In this document: piece by piece, positions 36,056-45,967 of the stretch
How the letters are laid out: each line of letters opens with the position of its first letter
Numbering within the stretch: position 1 is the first letter of the stretch
Assembly: GCA_009773335.1 (NCBI GenBank)
Contig: WRPF01000014.1
Span: 3,549 to 61,330 of the forward strand
Direction of reading: 5' to 3'
DNA length: 57,782 nucleotides
Source of the DNA: Caulobacteraceae bacterium
Lineage (GTDB): Bacteria > Pseudomonadota > Alphaproteobacteria > Caulobacterales > Aquidulcibacteraceae
Position numbers and translations under genes: made by a program
The notes under the pieces: model-generated
Database searches by the model: none
Told to the model about the DNA's origin: nothing
The model's input: the letters and a program-made list of their open reading frames with translations, nothing else

Positions 36056-36824
36056 TTGTAAGTCCGGCGCTGCGGGCGTTATCGTGAAGGTGGGCGGGGC
36101 GCGTCGTCGTGACGACGGCGCACTTCACCCCAGGCAGGGCGAGCGCTCCCGCGATGCCTGTCCCGGATGGCGGCGCGGCGTTCGCAAGCGCGTCGCGTCC
36201 GTCGCGGGCGAGATACCAGAGGTCCGCGAGCGAGCGCGGCGCCCGGAAACGGCGCCGCGCTCGCATCGTTTCTATGGCGATCACGTCGACGCCAGCATCG
36301 GCTGCCGACTGCACCAGCGCGTCGTCGTCGGTCACCGGCGTCATGAGGATGTCGAACAGCGGATGCGTGTCGCGGGTGGCGAGCATGGCCTCGCGCTCGC
36401 GTCCGCGCCCGCACACGCCAAAGCGCCGCGCCAGTCCCTGGTCCCGCAGCGCATCGAGATCGCCGCCGACAATCGTGTTCGCGACGTCTTCCGGAGTCGG
36501 CCCGTGCAGCAGCAGTGCGTCCACGTGGTCGAGTCCGAGCCGCGCGAGGCTTGCGCGGAGCGATGCGCCCGGCGTCGGCGCATCGCCGTCGCGCGTCCAC
36601 GTCCGCGCCTTGGTGATCACGAACACGCTGTCGCGCGCGACGCCCTTCAGCGCGAGCCCCAGCCGGCGCTCCGCCTCGCCGTCGCCGTACATGGGGCCGG
36701 TGTCGAAGGTCGTGACGCCGAGGTCGATCGCCGTGCGTAGGAGCCTCGTCGTGTCGCCTGTGCTCACCAGGCCCGTCGCATGCGGCCCGCTGATGCCCAG
36801 ACCAAGCCGCGAGAGCGTGTTCAC
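36036..36824 (-). CDS. Aldo/keto reductase family protein
   Basis: 262 residues, shorter than most AKRs. GVTTFDTGPMYGDGEAERRLGLAL carries the AKR active-site Asp/Tyr pair, VFVITKARTW the Lys region, and LDHVDALLLHGP the next signature. It starts with GTG in a 4-base overlap with bolA's stop. Its 3' end overlaps the convergent PPC gene by 20 bases. NADPH-dependent carbonyl reduction is the family reaction; substrate unknown. Confidence 0.85.
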   Translation of the reverse strand: MNTLSRLGLGISGPHATGLVSTGDTTRLLRTAIDLGVTTFDTGPMYGDGEAERRLGLALKGVARDSVFVITKARTWTRDGDAPTPGASLRASLARLGLDHVDALLLHGPTPEDVANTIVGGDLDALRDQGLARRFGVCGRGREREAMLATRDTHPLFDILMTPVTDDDALVQSAADAGVDVIAIETMRARRRFRAPRSLADLWYLARDGRDALANAAPPSGTGIAGALALPGVKCAVVTTTRPAHLHDNARSAGLTITRPRD

Positions 36825-37051
36825 TTCGCCTTCGTCTCAAGCGCCAGCGCGTGCAGTTCGCCGCCCATCGCGCCCTTGAGCGCCGCGTACACCGCCTGAT
36901 GCTGCGCCACCCGCGTTTTGCCTGCGAACGCGGCGCTCGCGATCACCGCCTTGTAATGGTCGCCATCTCCCGCAAGATCGACGATCTCGATGTCTGCGTC
37001 GGGGAAGGCCTCGCGCAGGAGGGTTTCGATTTCGGCGGCGGGCATCGGCAT
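36821..37051 (-). CDS. bolA: BolA-family protein
   Basis: 76 residues: IETLLREAFPDADIEIVDLAGDGDHYKAVIASAAFAGKTRVAQHQAVYAALKGAMGGELHALALET, the whole BolA fold with the conserved H-x-x-V/A-Y motif. BolA proteins bind Fe-S clusters with monothiol glutaredoxin (grxD is 2 kb away). Length and residues are typical. Coupled to the aldo/keto reductase gene. Confidence 0.93.
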   Translation of the reverse strand: MPMPAAEIETLLREAFPDADIEIVDLAGDGDHYKAVIASAAFAGKTRVAQHQAVYAALKGAMGGELHALALETKAK

Positions 37052-37174
37052 GTGATGTTCCTCGGAGGACGGTCGATCGGCGGTGCTGAGCGAATTCCAC
37101 CATCGTCTGATGCGGATCAAGGTGGATTCTGCTGCTCGCGCACCAGTCTTGCTGTGCAATGGCGCCCGGAGGCG

Positions 37175-37795
37175 ATGATGAGACGGATGCTTGCAGCGAT
37201 CGGGGCGATGGCGCTCGCCGGCTGCGCGATGTTGACGGCGGAACGCCCGTTGCTGGCGCCCGGAGACCAGGACGCGGCTTTTGCACTCGCCGAAGGGCTC
37301 TGGGCGCACCGGGAGGATGATTGCACGGACGATCCCGCGGCGAAGGCGCCGGATGAGGAGAGTTGCATCGACTGGGTGCGCGTCGCGCGCGAGTCCGACG
37401 GCGCCTGGCGGATCGAGGCGGTCGGCGAGGACGATCCGCCGATGCGTCTTGTGGTGATCCCCGCCGTGCGCACGGCGGAGGGACGTCTCGCGCCGCTCTA
37501 CGTCGCGGAGGCGACGAGCGTGAAGGATCCCGCGCCCGCTTACGCGCTCATTGTGCCGCGCGGGGATCTCCAGTCGCCGGTCCGGCGGGTCGCGTTCGAT
37601 GCAATCTCCTGCTTCGACCTGCTGCGCGACGGCGAGCCGCCCGACATTGTCTTCAACCGCGACGGCGATCGCCTCGTAGGTTGCACCGCGAAAACAATGG
37701 CCGCCGTGCAGGACGCCGCACGCCGTGCGGTCATCGAAACGCTCGACGATCTCGGCGACGAGGAACTGGCGTTCGTGCGCGCCGGGCCGGAGTAG
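37175..37795 (+). CDS. Hypothetical lipoprotein
   Basis: 206 residues. The N-terminus MMRRMLAAIGAMALAGC is a classic lipoprotein signal. The body has no domain I recognise; paired Cys residues (DDCTDDP, ESCIDW, ISCFDL, VGCTAK) could form disulfides. Its stop lies 3 bases before the next gene, suggesting cotranscription with the SDH protease. Confidence 0.75.
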   Translation: MMRRMLAAIGAMALAGCAMLTAERPLLAPGDQDAAFALAEGLWAHREDDCTDDPAAKAPDEESCIDWVRVARESDGAWRIEAVGEDDPPMRLVVIPAVRTAEGRLAPLYVAEATSVKDPAPAYALIVPRGDLQSPVRRVAFDAISCFDLLRDGEPPDIVFNRDGDRLVGCTAKTMAAVQDAARRAVIETLDDLGDEELAFVRAGPE

Positions 37796-37798
37796 GCG

Positions 37799-38629
37799 GT
37801 GGCGGCGGGTGATTTTCTCTGGGTCGCGCTCATTCTCATGGCGGTCCAGCCGGTGCTCGCGCGCCAGATCATGGATGCGCGCCGGCAGGGCGCCATCGCG
37901 CGGATCGAACGTGCGCGCGGCACGCGGCTGATCCTGCTGGTCCATCGTCAGGAGACGGTGAGTTTTCTCGGCATTCCGGTTCTTCGCTATATCGACCTGC
38001 ATGACGCCGAAGCCGTCGCGCGCGCCATCGAACTCACCAACCCGGACACGCCGATCGACTTTGTGCTGCACACCCCGGGCGGACTCATGCTCGCGGCGGT
38101 GCAGATCGCCCGTGCGCTGAAGCGTCATCGCGGCAAGGTCACGGTCTTCATTCCGCACTACGCGATGTCGGGCGGCGCGCTCATCGCGCTCGCGGCCGAC
38201 GAGATCGTCATGTCGCAGAACGCCATGATCGGCGCAGTCGACCCGCAGATCGAGGGCATGCCGGCGTCGTCGCTCCTGCGCCTCGTCGCGCAGAAGCCCA
38301 TCGCCGACGTCGAGGACCAAACGCTCCTGCTCGCCGATATCGGCGCGCTCGCCATAGCGCAGATCTCGCAGGAAGTGACGACGCTGCTCTCGGAAGGGCT
38401 GGCGCCGGAGAAGGCGGCCGAGATCGCGGGGATTCTGACGGAAGGGCGCTGGACGCACGATTATGGGCTGGGCGCCGGCGAGGCGAAGGCGCTCGGCCTG
38501 CCGATCACCACGGACATGCCTGTCGATGTGATGGCGCTGATGAACTACTTCCCGCAGCCGCTGCGCCGCACCCCTTCGGTGGAGTTCTCGCCGTTGCGCC
38601 GCGGTCCACCCGGCCCATCGTTGAAGTGA
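37799..38629 (+). CDS. ClpP/crotonase-fold serine protease (SDH/SppA-like, PF01972 type)
   Basis: 276 residues from GTG 37799. One N-terminal transmembrane helix, then the ClpP-like fold: IDFVLHTPGGLMLAAVQIARAL (oxyanion/GG motif), TVFIPHYAMSGGALIALAADEIVM (nucleophile Ser in MSGG) and NAMIGAVDPQI. This is the 'serine dehydrogenase proteinase' family, related to signal peptide peptidase SppA and to NfeD-linked proteases. Probably a membrane-bound protease; substrates unknown. Confidence 0.88.
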   Translation: MAAGDFLWVALILMAVQPVLARQIMDARRQGAIARIERARGTRLILLVHRQETVSFLGIPVLRYIDLHDAEAVARAIELTNPDTPIDFVLHTPGGLMLAAVQIARALKRHRGKVTVFIPHYAMSGGALIALAADEIVMSQNAMIGAVDPQIEGMPASSLLRLVAQKPIADVEDQTLLLADIGALAIAQISQEVTTLLSEGLAPEKAAEIAGILTEGRWTHDYGLGAGEAKALGLPITTDMPVDVMALMNYFPQPLRRTPSVEFSPLRRGPPGPSLK

Positions 38630-38669
38630 GCGCGATCAGATCCGCTTGCTGCGGAGAGCGTCGCGCGGA

Positions 38670-40880
38670 TCACCCCGCCTTCGCCATGTATCCCGGCATC
38701 CAGCCTTCCCAGGCCGCGCGCAGGTCGTCGAGATCGACGGCCTCTTCGCCGTAGGCGATCTCGCAGCCGCCGACGACGCCGACAGGCTCCGCCGTCACGC
38801 CCGCCTCGTCGGCGGTGGTGTAGATGAACTCGGCCTCCGCCGCCGGTACGGCGATGAGGTAGCGCGCCTGGTCTTCGCCCCAGAGCCAGGCGTCGGCGGC
38901 GATGCCGCGACGCGGTTCGAGATAGATGCCGATGTCGTTGGCGAGCGCGAGGTCCGCCGCCGCCGCTGCGAGGCCGCCATCGGAGAGATCGTGCACCACG
39001 CGCGCGAAGCCGTCACGGATGAGGCCGCGCACGAGATCGCCGTTCTTCTTTTCAAGTGCGAGATCGACCACGGGCGGCGCGCCGTCCTCGCGGCCATGCA
39101 CTTCGCGCAGATACATCGACGCGCCGAGTTCGCCCTTCGTGGCGCCGACCAACACCAGCACGTCGCCCTCGCGCATGCCCATGAAACCCGCGCGCGCGCT
39201 CATGTCTTCCATCAGGCCGACGCCGCCGATGGCCGGCGTGGGCGGGATCGCTGCGCCGTTGGTCTCGTTGTACAGAGAGACATTGCCGCTCACGACGGGA
39301 AATTCGAGCACGCGGCAGGCTTCCGCCATGCCTTCGATGGCGGCGACGATCTGGCCCATGACCTCGGGCTTCTGCGGATTGCCGAAATTGAGATTGTCCG
39401 TCACCGCGAGCGGCGTCGCGCCAACGGCGGAGAGGTTGCGCCAGCATTCCGCGATCGCCTGCTTGCCGCCCTCGTAGGGATCGGCCTGCACATAGCGGGG
39501 CGTCACATCGCAGGAGATGGCCAGCGCACGGTTCGAGCCGTGCAGGCGCACGATGGCGGCGTCGGCGGCGCCGGAAGCGGCCACGGTATCGGCCATCACG
39601 TCGCGATCATACTGCTCCCAGAGCCAGCGCTTGGACGCCATGTCCGGCGCCGACATCATCTTCATGAGCGCATCGGGAAATGCGACGGGTGGAACCTGCG
39701 GCTGCGCGGTCTTTCCCGCGACGCGGGCGGGCATGACGAAGGGGCGCTCGTATTTCGGCGCTTCATCCGCGAGCGGCCCGAGCGGCAGATCGCACGCGAC
39801 CTCGCCCTTCCACTTCAGCACGAGGCGGCCGGAGTCCGTCGTCTTGCCGATCACGGCGGCGTCGAGGCCCCACTTCTCGAAGATCGCTCTCGCTTCCGGC
39901 TCACGTCCCGGCTTCAGCGTCATGAGCATCCGCTCCTGACTTTCCGACAGCATGAACTCGTAGGGGCTCATGCCGGTCTCGCGGGCGGGGATGGCGTCGA
40001 TGTCGAGTTCGATGCCGGAGCCGCCTTTCGACGCCATCTCGACCGACGAAGACGTGAGGCCCGCCGCGCCCATGTCCTGGATCCCGATGATCGCGTCGGA
40101 CTCCATGAGTTCGAGGCAGGCCTCGATGAGGAGCTTTTCGAGGAAGGGGTCGCCGACCTGCACGGTGGGGCGGCTCTCCTCGGTGTCGTCGCCGAACTCC
40201 GTTGAGGCCATCGTCGCCCCGTGGATGCCGTCGCGGCCGGTCTTGGCGCCGACATAGACGACAGGGCTCCCTGGGCCGCCGGCGGCGGAGGTGAAGATGC
40301 GGTCCTTGCGGGCCACGCCCACGCACATGGCGTTGACGAGGATGTTGCCGTTGTAACCCGCGTGGAAGTTGGTCTCCCCGCCTAGCGTCGGCACGCCGAC
40401 GCAGTTGCCGTAACCGCCGATGCCGCGGACCACGCCGTCGACGAGGCGACGCGTTTTCGGGTGCGAGGGATCGCCGAAGCGTAGCGCATTCATCAACGCC
40501 ACGGGCCGGGCGCCCATCGTGAACACGTCCCGCATGATGCCGCCGACCCCGGTGGCCGCGCCCTGGTAGGGCTCGATGTAGGAGGGATGGTTGTGGCTCT
40601 CCATCTTGAAGATGCAGGCGAGCCCCTCGCCGATATCGATGACGCCGGCGTTCTCACCGGGCCCATGGATCACGTGCGGAGCGTTGGTGGACAGCTTGGC
40701 GAGGTGCGCCCGGCTCGACTTGTAGGAGCAGTGCTCCGACCACATCACCGAGAAGATGCCGAGTTCCGTGACGTTCGGCGTGCGGTCGAGCTTCAGGAGT
40801 ACCGACGCGTACTCATCCTTGGAGAGGCCGAACTGGAGGGCCTGCGCTTCGGTCGCTTCTGCGAGGTGCGGGTGGGTCAT
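38670..40880 (-). CDS. purL: Phosphoribosylformylglycinamidine synthase subunit PurL
   Basis: 736 residues, the small-type PurL that works with PurQ (glutaminase) and PurS. It converts FGAR to FGAM with ATP and ammonia. Features include the N-terminal [12 protein letters not shown] motif, [35 protein letters not shown] and C-terminal [19 protein letters not shown]. All three subunits are in this window (purQ, purS). Confidence 0.97.
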   Translation of the reverse strand: MTHPHLAEATEAQALQFGLSKDEYASVLLKLDRTPNVTELGIFSVMWSEHCSYKSSRAHLAKLSTNAPHVIHGPGENAGVIDIGEGLACIFKMESHNHPSYIEPYQGAATGVGGIMRDVFTMGARPVALMNALRFGDPSHPKTRRLVDGVVRGIGGYGNCVGVPTLGGETNFHAGYNGNILVNAMCVGVARKDRIFTSAAGGPGSPVVYVGAKTGRDGIHGATMASTEFGDDTEESRPTVQVGDPFLEKLLIEACLELMESDAIIGIQDMGAAGLTSSSVEMASKGGSGIELDIDAIPARETGMSPYEFMLSESQERMLMTLKPGREPEARAIFEKWGLDAAVIGKTTDSGRLVLKWKGEVACDLPLGPLADEAPKYERPFVMPARVAGKTAQPQVPPVAFPDALMKMMSAPDMASKRWLWEQYDRDVMADTVAASGAADAAIVRLHGSNRALAISCDVTPRYVQADPYEGGKQAIAECWRNLSAVGATPLAVTDNLNFGNPQKPEVMGQIVAAIEGMAEACRVLEFPVVSGNVSLYNETNGAAIPPTPAIGGVGLMEDMSARAGFMGMREGDVLVLVGATKGELGASMYLREVHGREDGAPPVVDLALEKKNGDLVRGLIRDGFARVVHDLSDGGLAAAAADLALANDIGIYLEPRRGIAADAWLWGEDQARYLIAVPAAEAEFIYTTADEAGVTAEPVGVVGGCEIAYGEEAVDLDDLRAAWEGWMPGYMAKAG

Positions 40881-41223
40881 GGCGGCAGGGCTTAAGCGGG
40901 GTCGGCGCGCTTGTCACGAAATGCCGAAAGCGCGTGTGAGGTGTAGGAAAAGAAGCATAGATCCCCCCGGGAGAAGCGCCTTGGATTATGGCGAACGCCG
41001 TGGAAATCTTGACTTTTGGGCCCTCCGGGGGCCATTTAGCAGACGGTACTTGGTTGACTCGACACTCGTTCGCGCCTTCGGCGCAGGCCTTTTCGACACC
41101 TGCCAAAGTCCATTCGGACGCGGGGCTGCCGGGCATGGGGCCCGGTCGCGCCGGCCGGGTCGGGGACGGCCCGGATCGTTATTGGCCTGGTCGCCGCGTC
41201 AAGCATTTCTGAAGGAGCGAGCG
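40881..41223. promoter_or_regulatory. Long leader region before the cold-shock gene
   Basis: No gene. TTGACT at 41009-41014 is a -35 candidate, followed by a GC-rich hairpin at 41019-41033. A second TTGACT lies near 41053. The distance to the csp start (over 150 bases) would give the long structured 5' leader typical of cold-shock mRNAs, which is inference. Confidence 0.4.
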
Positions 41224-41433
41224 ATGTCCACAGGCGTCGTGAAGTGGTTCAACCCGGACAAGGGCTTTGGTTTCATCGCGCCGGACGGCGGCGGCGCTGA
41301 CGTGTTCGTGCACATCAGCGCGGTCGAGCGGTCGGGCCTCACCAGCCTGCGCGAAGGCCAGGCGGTCAGCTTTGAAGTCCAGACCGATCCGCGCAAGGGC
41401 AAACCCGCCGCCGTCAACCTGAAGCCGGTCTGA
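41224..41433 (+). CDS. Cold-shock protein (CspA family)
   Basis: 69 residues with RNP1 KGFGFI and RNP2 VFVHIS, a single cold-shock OB-fold that binds single-stranded nucleic acid. A strong ribosome site (AAGGAG) precedes the ATG. The next gene, an IF-1-like protein, starts 2 bases after its stop, so the two are made together. Confidence 0.95.
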   Translation: MSTGVVKWFNPDKGFGFIAPDGGGADVFVHISAVERSGLTSLREGQAVSFEVQTDPRKGKPAAVNLKPV

Positions 41434-41435
41434 GG

Positions 41436-41705
41436 ATGGCAAAGGAAGAACTGATCGAGTTCGAGGGCGTGGTCACGGAAGTGCTGCCGGAAGGCCGCTT
41501 CCGCGTCACCCTCGAAGGAGGCCATGAAGTTCTCGCGTACACCGGCGGGCGGATGAAGCGGAACAAGATCCGCACGCTCGCCGGTGACCGCGTGACCGTG
41601 GAAATGTCGCCGTACGACCCGACCAAAGGCCGGGTCGTCTTCCGTCACAAGACCGAAAGCGCGCCCGGCGGCGGCGGCGTGCGTCGGCCGTTCAAGCGGC
41701 GCTAA
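41436..41705 (+). CDS. infA: Translation initiation factor IF-1 (probable second paralogue)
   Basis: 89 residues. The S1-like OB fold is complete ([52 protein letters not shown]). The usual G-K-M-R-x-x-x-I-R-I is replaced by [11 protein letters not shown] and a basic tail (VRRPFKRR) extends beyond the normal ~72 residues. This form, placed after a csp gene, looks like the accessory IF-1 of alphaproteobacteria, distinct from the housekeeping copy expected elsewhere. Confidence 0.88.
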   Translation: MAKEELIEFEGVVTEVLPEGRFRVTLEGGHEVLAYTGGRMKRNKIRTLAGDRVTVEMSPYDPTKGRVVFRHKTESAPGGGGVRRPFKRR

Positions 41706-41714
41706 GCAGGACAG

Positions 41715-42719
41715 ATGACCCTCATCAGCAAACTCCCCGAAATGGCGGACGACCGGCTCGAATTGCTGCGGATCAATGCCGAACGTTTGCTGGTGACAGG
41801 CAACGATCTGCAGAAGAACCAGGCGCGGGACCTGCTGCCGGCGCTCGTCGCAGAGATCGCCGCACGCGAAGCCGCCAAGCCGCCGCCGGCGCCTCCGGCG
41901 GACCGCCGCAAGACCGAAACCATCGCCAAGGCCAAAAAGATCGCCGCCGCCAAGGCTGAGGCCAAGGCGGAGGCGGCCGCCAAGGCGGCTGCCGAGAAGG
42001 CCGAGGCCAAGGCCGCCGAAGCGGCGAAGGTCGCTGCAGCCAAGGCCGCCGCGAAGGCTGAGGCGGCGAAGGCGGTCGAGGCGAAGGCGGCGGCGAAGGC
42101 TGAAGCGACGCGAGCGGCGGAAGCGAAGGCCGTTGCGGCGAAAGCGGCGAAGAAGGCTCCATCGGCCGTGGCTGCGCCCAAACCCGTCCCGGAAAAGGCG
42201 CCGACCGCCAAAGCCGCGCCGGCCGCGAAGGCGCAAGCGCCCGCGAAACCTGTTCTTGCGAAGGCCGCCGCCAAGCCGGCTCCCGGACCGAAGCCTGTCG
42301 CCAAGCCCGCGCCTGTCGCCAAGGCCGCGCCTGTCGCCAAGGCCGTGCCGATCGCCAAGGCCGTGAACGGCAAGGTCGCCGTCGCGAAGGCGCCGGTCGC
42401 CAAGTCTGTGGCCAGCAAACCCCGGCCCGCGCTTTCGCCCGCGCCTGTAGCGCCCATGCCGGTTGCTGCAAAGGCGCCGGCCAAGCCCGAGCCGAAAAAG
42501 GTCGCGCCCGCCACCGGAAAAACCGCTGCGAAGCCAGTCGCGCCCTCCAAGCCCGCGCCCTCCAAGCCCGCGCCGGCCAGGAGCGCGGCGAAAGCAGCCA
42601 AGCCCGCGCCCTCCAAGCCCGTCGCGACGGCCAAGTCGGCAGCCAAGAAGAAGCCGCCGGCGAAGGCGGCTTCCAAGGCGGCCCCGAAATCCGGTCACGG
42701 CAAGCGCGCGCACGCCTGA
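41715..42719 (+). CDS. Ala/Lys/Pro-rich histone H1-like protein
   Basis: 334 residues. The first ~55 (MTLISKLPEMADDRLELLRINAERLL...KNQARDLLPALVAEIAAREA) form a small helical domain. The rest is a long low-complexity tail of KAAAK, AKPA and KPAPSK repeats like eukaryotic H1 and bacterial H1-like nucleoid proteins. It starts 9 bases after infA. DNA or RNA binding through the basic tail is likely; the exact role is unknown. Confidence 0.75.
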   Translation: MTLISKLPEMADDRLELLRINAERLLVTGNDLQKNQARDLLPALVAEIAAREAAKPPPAPPADRRKTETIAKAKKIAAAKAEAKAEAAAKAAAEKAEAKAAEAAKVAAAKAAAKAEAAKAVEAKAAAKAEATRAAEAKAVAAKAAKKAPSAVAAPKPVPEKAPTAKAAPAAKAQAPAKPVLAKAAAKPAPGPKPVAKPAPVAKAAPVAKAVPIAKAVNGKVAVAKAPVAKSVASKPRPALSPAPVAPMPVAAKAPAKPEPKKVAPATGKTAAKPVAPSKPAPSKPAPARSAAKAAKPAPSKPVATAKSAAKKKPPAKAASKAAPKSGHGKRAHA

Positions 42720-42750
42720 CGCCACGTTCCGGAGCCGGGCGCGCCGGGGC

Positions 42751-43122
42751 TCAGCCCTTCGTCTCGACCTCGTACTTCGGCAGGTCCGAACGCAGCGTCT
42801 CGTAGAGGCGCAGCGTGAAGCTGTCGGCGTCCTCGTCCACGAAGTCGTCGAAGAACTCCTCGTGGTTGGATTCGAAGACGTATTCCCCGTCATCGGCAAA
42901 GATGAAGCCGAGCGCTTCGTCACGTTCCACATGCACGATCTCGATGGATGTTTCATCGTCGTCGCCGCCGAGCTGGAATGTCAGGCGGCGGCTCTGGATC
43001 TTCGCCTGGATGCGTGGAAGCAGGGCCTGCAGCGCTGCGAGATCGTCGAATGGTTCATCCTTGACCGCGAGTGCGGCTTCAAGCCTGCGCCGTGCGGCGT
43101 CGACCTCATCGTCGAAACCCAT
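42751..43122 (-). CDS. Hypothetical acidic protein
   Basis: 123 residues, strongly acidic (FADDGEYVFESNHEEFFDDFVDEDADSF). The start MGFDDEVDAARRRLEAAL is helical, followed by alternating strands. I recognise no domain. It lies in the gap between the H1-like gene (convergent) and purQ, upstream of neither. Probably real because coding character is consistent along its length. Confidence 0.6.
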   Translation of the reverse strand: MGFDDEVDAARRRLEAALAVKDEPFDDLAALQALLPRIQAKIQSRRLTFQLGGDDDETSIEIVHVERDEALGFIFADDGEYVFESNHEEFFDDFVDEDADSFTLRLYETLRSDLPKYEVETKG

Positions 43123-43215
43123 GGGAACGTCCTTCGTACACTGTGAATCCGGGAGGCGGGAACAAAGGCGCGCGCGCCGCGCCCGTCAAGTCACCCGTCA
43201 TCTGACCCGGAGGGA

Positions 43216-43881
43216 TCAGGCGGTCGCTTCCGCAAGGCTGCGGAAAAACGCCCAGCCGCCGGTGCGCCCGATGGCGGGATCCGCGCAGCGATCGGGATGC
43301 GGCATGATGCCGAGCACGTTGCCGCGCGCGTTCATGATCCCGGCGATGTCGTTGGAGGAGCCGTTCGGGTTGTCGAGATAGCGGAAGACCACGCGGCCTG
43401 AATCCTCAAGCGCCGCCAGCGTGTCGTCGTCGGCGAAATACCGCCCGTCGCCGTTGCCCACCGGCATCACCGTCTCCTCGATGTCGCCATACGCACGTGT
43501 GAAGGCGGTGTCGGCGTTCTCGATGGCGAGCGGGGTGTCCTTGCAGATGTAGCGCATGGTCACGTTGCGCATCAACGCGCCCGGCAGAAGGCCGCACTCC
43601 GTGAGTATCTGGAAGCCGTTGCAGATGCCGGTGACGAGGCGCCCGTCTTCGGCGTGCTGCTTCACGGCCGCCATGACGGGACTGCGCGCCGCCATGGCGC
43701 CTGACCGCAGATAGTCGCCGTAGGCGAAGCCGCCGGGCAGGACCACGAGGTCGAGCCGGTCGGGGAGTTCCGTCTCGGCGTGCCAGACCATGGTCGGGGC
43801 CTGCCCGGTGACCCGTTCGAGCGAGGTGGCGCAATCGCGGTCGCAATTGGAGCCGGGGAAGACGATGACGGCGGAACGCAT
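43216..43881 (-). CDS. purQ: Phosphoribosylformylglycinamidine synthase glutaminase subunit PurQ
   Basis: 221 residues from the ATG at 43881 ([16 protein letters not shown]). The class I glutamine amidotransferase nucleophile is Cys87 (GICNGFQ) with His195 in MPHPDRC. Most homologues read HPE; here the third triad residue is Asp197, a conservative change. It feeds ammonia to PurL. Confidence 0.95.
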   Translation of the reverse strand: MRSAVIVFPGSNCDRDCATSLERVTGQAPTMVWHAETELPDRLDLVVLPGGFAYGDYLRSGAMAARSPVMAAVKQHAEDGRLVTGICNGFQILTECGLLPGALMRNVTMRYICKDTPLAIENADTAFTRAYGDIEETVMPVGNGDGRYFADDDTLAALEDSGRVVFRYLDNPNGSSNDIAGIMNARGNVLGIMPHPDRCADPAIGRTGGWAFFRSLAEATA

Positions 43882-43971
43882 GGGGAGTGAGTAGCGCGCG
43901 TCGCCCGCGACGGGAAGCGCCTGTACCCGTAAAGAGCGTGGGCGTGTAAGGCGCGTGCGCAGGAGAGTTTC

Positions 43972-44058
43972 ATGTCGGTCACCCTGATCATACTGGCGGT
44001 TGCGTGCGTGGCGGCCGGCGTCGGCCTGGCGGTGCTGCTCTACCGCGCCGACAGGTAG
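43972..44058 (+). CDS. 28-residue single-pass membrane microprotein
   Basis: [28 protein letters not shown] (short frame at 43972-44058) with a clear AGGAGAG ribosome site 4 bases before the ATG. It is one hydrophobic helix with a basic end. The next small membrane protein starts 8 bases later, which supports translation as a pair. Function unknown. Confidence 0.55.
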   Translation: MSVTLIILAVACVAAGVGLAVLLYRADR

Positions 44059-44066
44059 GGTCCGCC

Positions 44067-44282
44067 GTGTCGCCGGATGTCGCGATGATGATCCTGACGG
44101 CGGTGATCGTCGTTGCGGGGCTGTTCTCGATTGTCGGCGCCCTGCGGCGCACGGCCAAGCGTCCCGCGCCCGGCGCTGACGGCGGCCCGATGCTCGGGGG
44201 CCTGCCTCACGGACGGCGTGGCGAAGGCCGCCGTGACGATGACAGCGACGATGGCGATGGCGGCGGCGATGGCGGCGACTGA
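44067..44282 (+). CDS. Small membrane protein with Gly/Asp-rich tail
   Basis: 71 residues from GTG 44067 (or 65 from ATG 44085). One N-terminal transmembrane helix ([20 protein letters not shown]), a basic stretch (RRTAKR), then a tail that ends in [15 protein letters not shown]. Family not recognised. Located between purQ and purS on the opposite strand, downstream of the 28-residue microprotein. Confidence 0.5.
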   Translation: MSPDVAMMILTAVIVVAGLFSIVGALRRTAKRPAPGADGGPMLGGLPHGRRGEGRRDDDSDDGDGGGDGGD

Positions 44283-44300
44283 GCACCGCGCCTTCGCGTG

Positions 44301-44549
44301 CTATTGGGCGATCTCGATCCGGTAGCTTTCGATCACGGTGTTGGCGAGCAGGCTCTCGCACATCTCCCTGACCTTGTCGTAGGCGGCGGCGCGGTCCTGA
44401 CCGGCCATGTCGATCTCGATGACCTTGCCGACGCGCGCGTCCTCAACGTCAACGAAGCCAAGACCCTGCAGCGCGTTCGCCACGGCCTTGCCCTGCACGT
44501 CGAGAACCCCGGGCTTCAGGCCCACGTGAACGATCGCCTTCAACGCCAT
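44301..44549 (-). CDS. purS: Phosphoribosylformylglycinamidine synthase subunit PurS
   Basis: 82 residues: [29 protein letters not shown], the complete small PurS subunit that links PurL and PurQ. The gene lies 20 bases after purC. Confidence 0.95.
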   Translation of the reverse strand: MALKAIVHVGLKPGVLDVQGKAVANALQGLGFVDVEDARVGKVIEIDMAGQDRAAAYDKVREMCESLLANTVIESYRIEIAQ

Positions 44550-44569
44550 GTCCGAACCCAGTTCCGTAC

Positions 44570-45337
44570 TCAATGCACCGCTTCGCCGCCGCCGCCGCCG
44601 CCGGCCGCTGCTGTCTTCAGGATGCCAAGGCGACGCGCCACTTCCACATAAGCTTCGGTGACGTTGCCGAGGTCGCGGCGGAAGCGGTCCTTGTCCATCT
44701 TCTCGTTGGTCTGGGTATCCCAGAGACGACAAGAGTCCGGGCTGATTTCATCGGCGATGACCGTGCGCACCATGTCGCCTTCATAGAGGCGGCCGAACTC
44801 AAGCTTGAAGTCCACGAGCTTGATGCCGACGGCGGCGAACATGCCGAACAGGTAGTCGTTCACCCGTAGCGTCAGCGCCATGATGTCGTCGATCTCCTGG
44901 GTCGAGGCCCAGTTGAACGCGGTGATGTGCTCCTCGGCGACCATCGGATCATGCAGCGCATCGTTCTTGTAGTAGAACTCAATGATCGAGCGCGGCAGCG
45001 GCGTGCCTTCCTCCATGCCCAGACGTGTGGAGATGGAGCCGGCGGCCACGTTGCGGCAGACCACTTCGAGCGGGATGATCTCGACCTCGCGCACGAGCTG
45101 CTCGCGCATGTTCATCGTGCGGATGAAGTGCGTCGGCACGCCGATGGCGTTCAGGCTCTGCATGATGAATGCGGAGATCTGGTTGTTCACGACGCCCTTG
45201 CCTTCGAGAATCGCCTTCTTCTGGGCGTCGAAGGCTGTGGTGTCGTCCTTGAAATACTGGATGATCGTGCCAGGCTCGGGGCCCTCGAACAGGATCTTGG
45301 CCTTGCCTTCGTAGATCTTCTTGCGGCGGGACATCAT
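44570..45337 (-). CDS. purC: SAICAR synthetase PurC
   Basis: 255 residues from the ATG at 45337. It shows [13 protein letters not shown], the first signature [16 protein letters not shown] and second signature VDFKLEFG, then [11 protein letters not shown]. It joins aspartate to CAIR. A Gly-rich extra tail ([13 protein letters not shown]) extends past the normal end. It leads the purC-purS pair. Confidence 0.96.
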   Translation of the reverse strand: MMSRRKKIYEGKAKILFEGPEPGTIIQYFKDDTTAFDAQKKAILEGKGVVNNQISAFIMQSLNAIGVPTHFIRTMNMREQLVREVEIIPLEVVCRNVAAGSISTRLGMEEGTPLPRSIIEFYYKNDALHDPMVAEEHITAFNWASTQEIDDIMALTLRVNDYLFGMFAAVGIKLVDFKLEFGRLYEGDMVRTVIADEISPDSCRLWDTQTNEKMDKDRFRRDLGNVTEAYVEVARRLGILKTAAAGGGGGGEAVH

Positions 45338-45617
45338 TGGGGCTCCGTCATGCCGGCCACGGTGGACGGACATGGGTAAAACGCGAGGGTGAAACGCGGG
45401 CCGGCCGCTATGGCCTGAGGGAGGCGGACTCGGGCGGTGGCGACGCCCCGGACGGTATGAACCGTAAAGGAATCGCTCCGTTCTCACAATGTCGCGCTGC
45501 GGAGCGCACTGTTCAACGACTTTCCTCCCTCGGGGCCGATGGACGCGATTGATCCGGGGCGGCGGCGTCTCTATGTCGGACTGACCCGCAGCCACGGCTG
45601 CCGGCCGAGGACCCCAG

Positions 45618-45941
45618 ATGAGCGAATTCGACGACCGCAAGCGCGCCCAGGAAAAGGGCTACGAGCTCAGCCAGGAGCTGGAGTTCAAGGCGCAGGCCCG
45701 ACGCGCGAGGCTTACCGGCCTCTGGGCGGCGGAACTGATGGGGCTCTCGGGCGACGAGGCGGACGCCTACGCCAAGACAGTGCTGCTTGCCGATCTTGAG
45801 GAAGCAGGCGAGGAAGACCTCTTCCGGAAGGTCCGTGCGGACCTCGACTTGCGGAAGGTCGCCCAGTCCGACCACCAGATTCGCGGCAAGATGGCGGAAC
45901 TCCTCGACGAGGCGCGCAAGCAGGTGAAGGCGGGAAGCTAG
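45618..45941 (+). CDS. ATPase inhibitor zeta subunit (DUF1476)
   Basis: 107 residues: [29 protein letters not shown]..., the alphaproteobacterial F1-ATPase zeta inhibitor family. Its N-terminal helix inserts into F1 and blocks ATP hydrolysis; residues that follow form a four-helix bundle. Length and sequence are typical. Divergent from purC across a 280-bp gap. Confidence 0.93.
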   Translation: MSEFDDRKRAQEKGYELSQELEFKAQARRARLTGLWAAELMGLSGDEADAYAKTVLLADLEEAGEEDLFRKVRADLDLRKVAQSDHQIRGKMAELLDEARKQVKAGS

Positions 45942-45967
45942 GCGAACCGACAGCGGCTCGTGACGCG

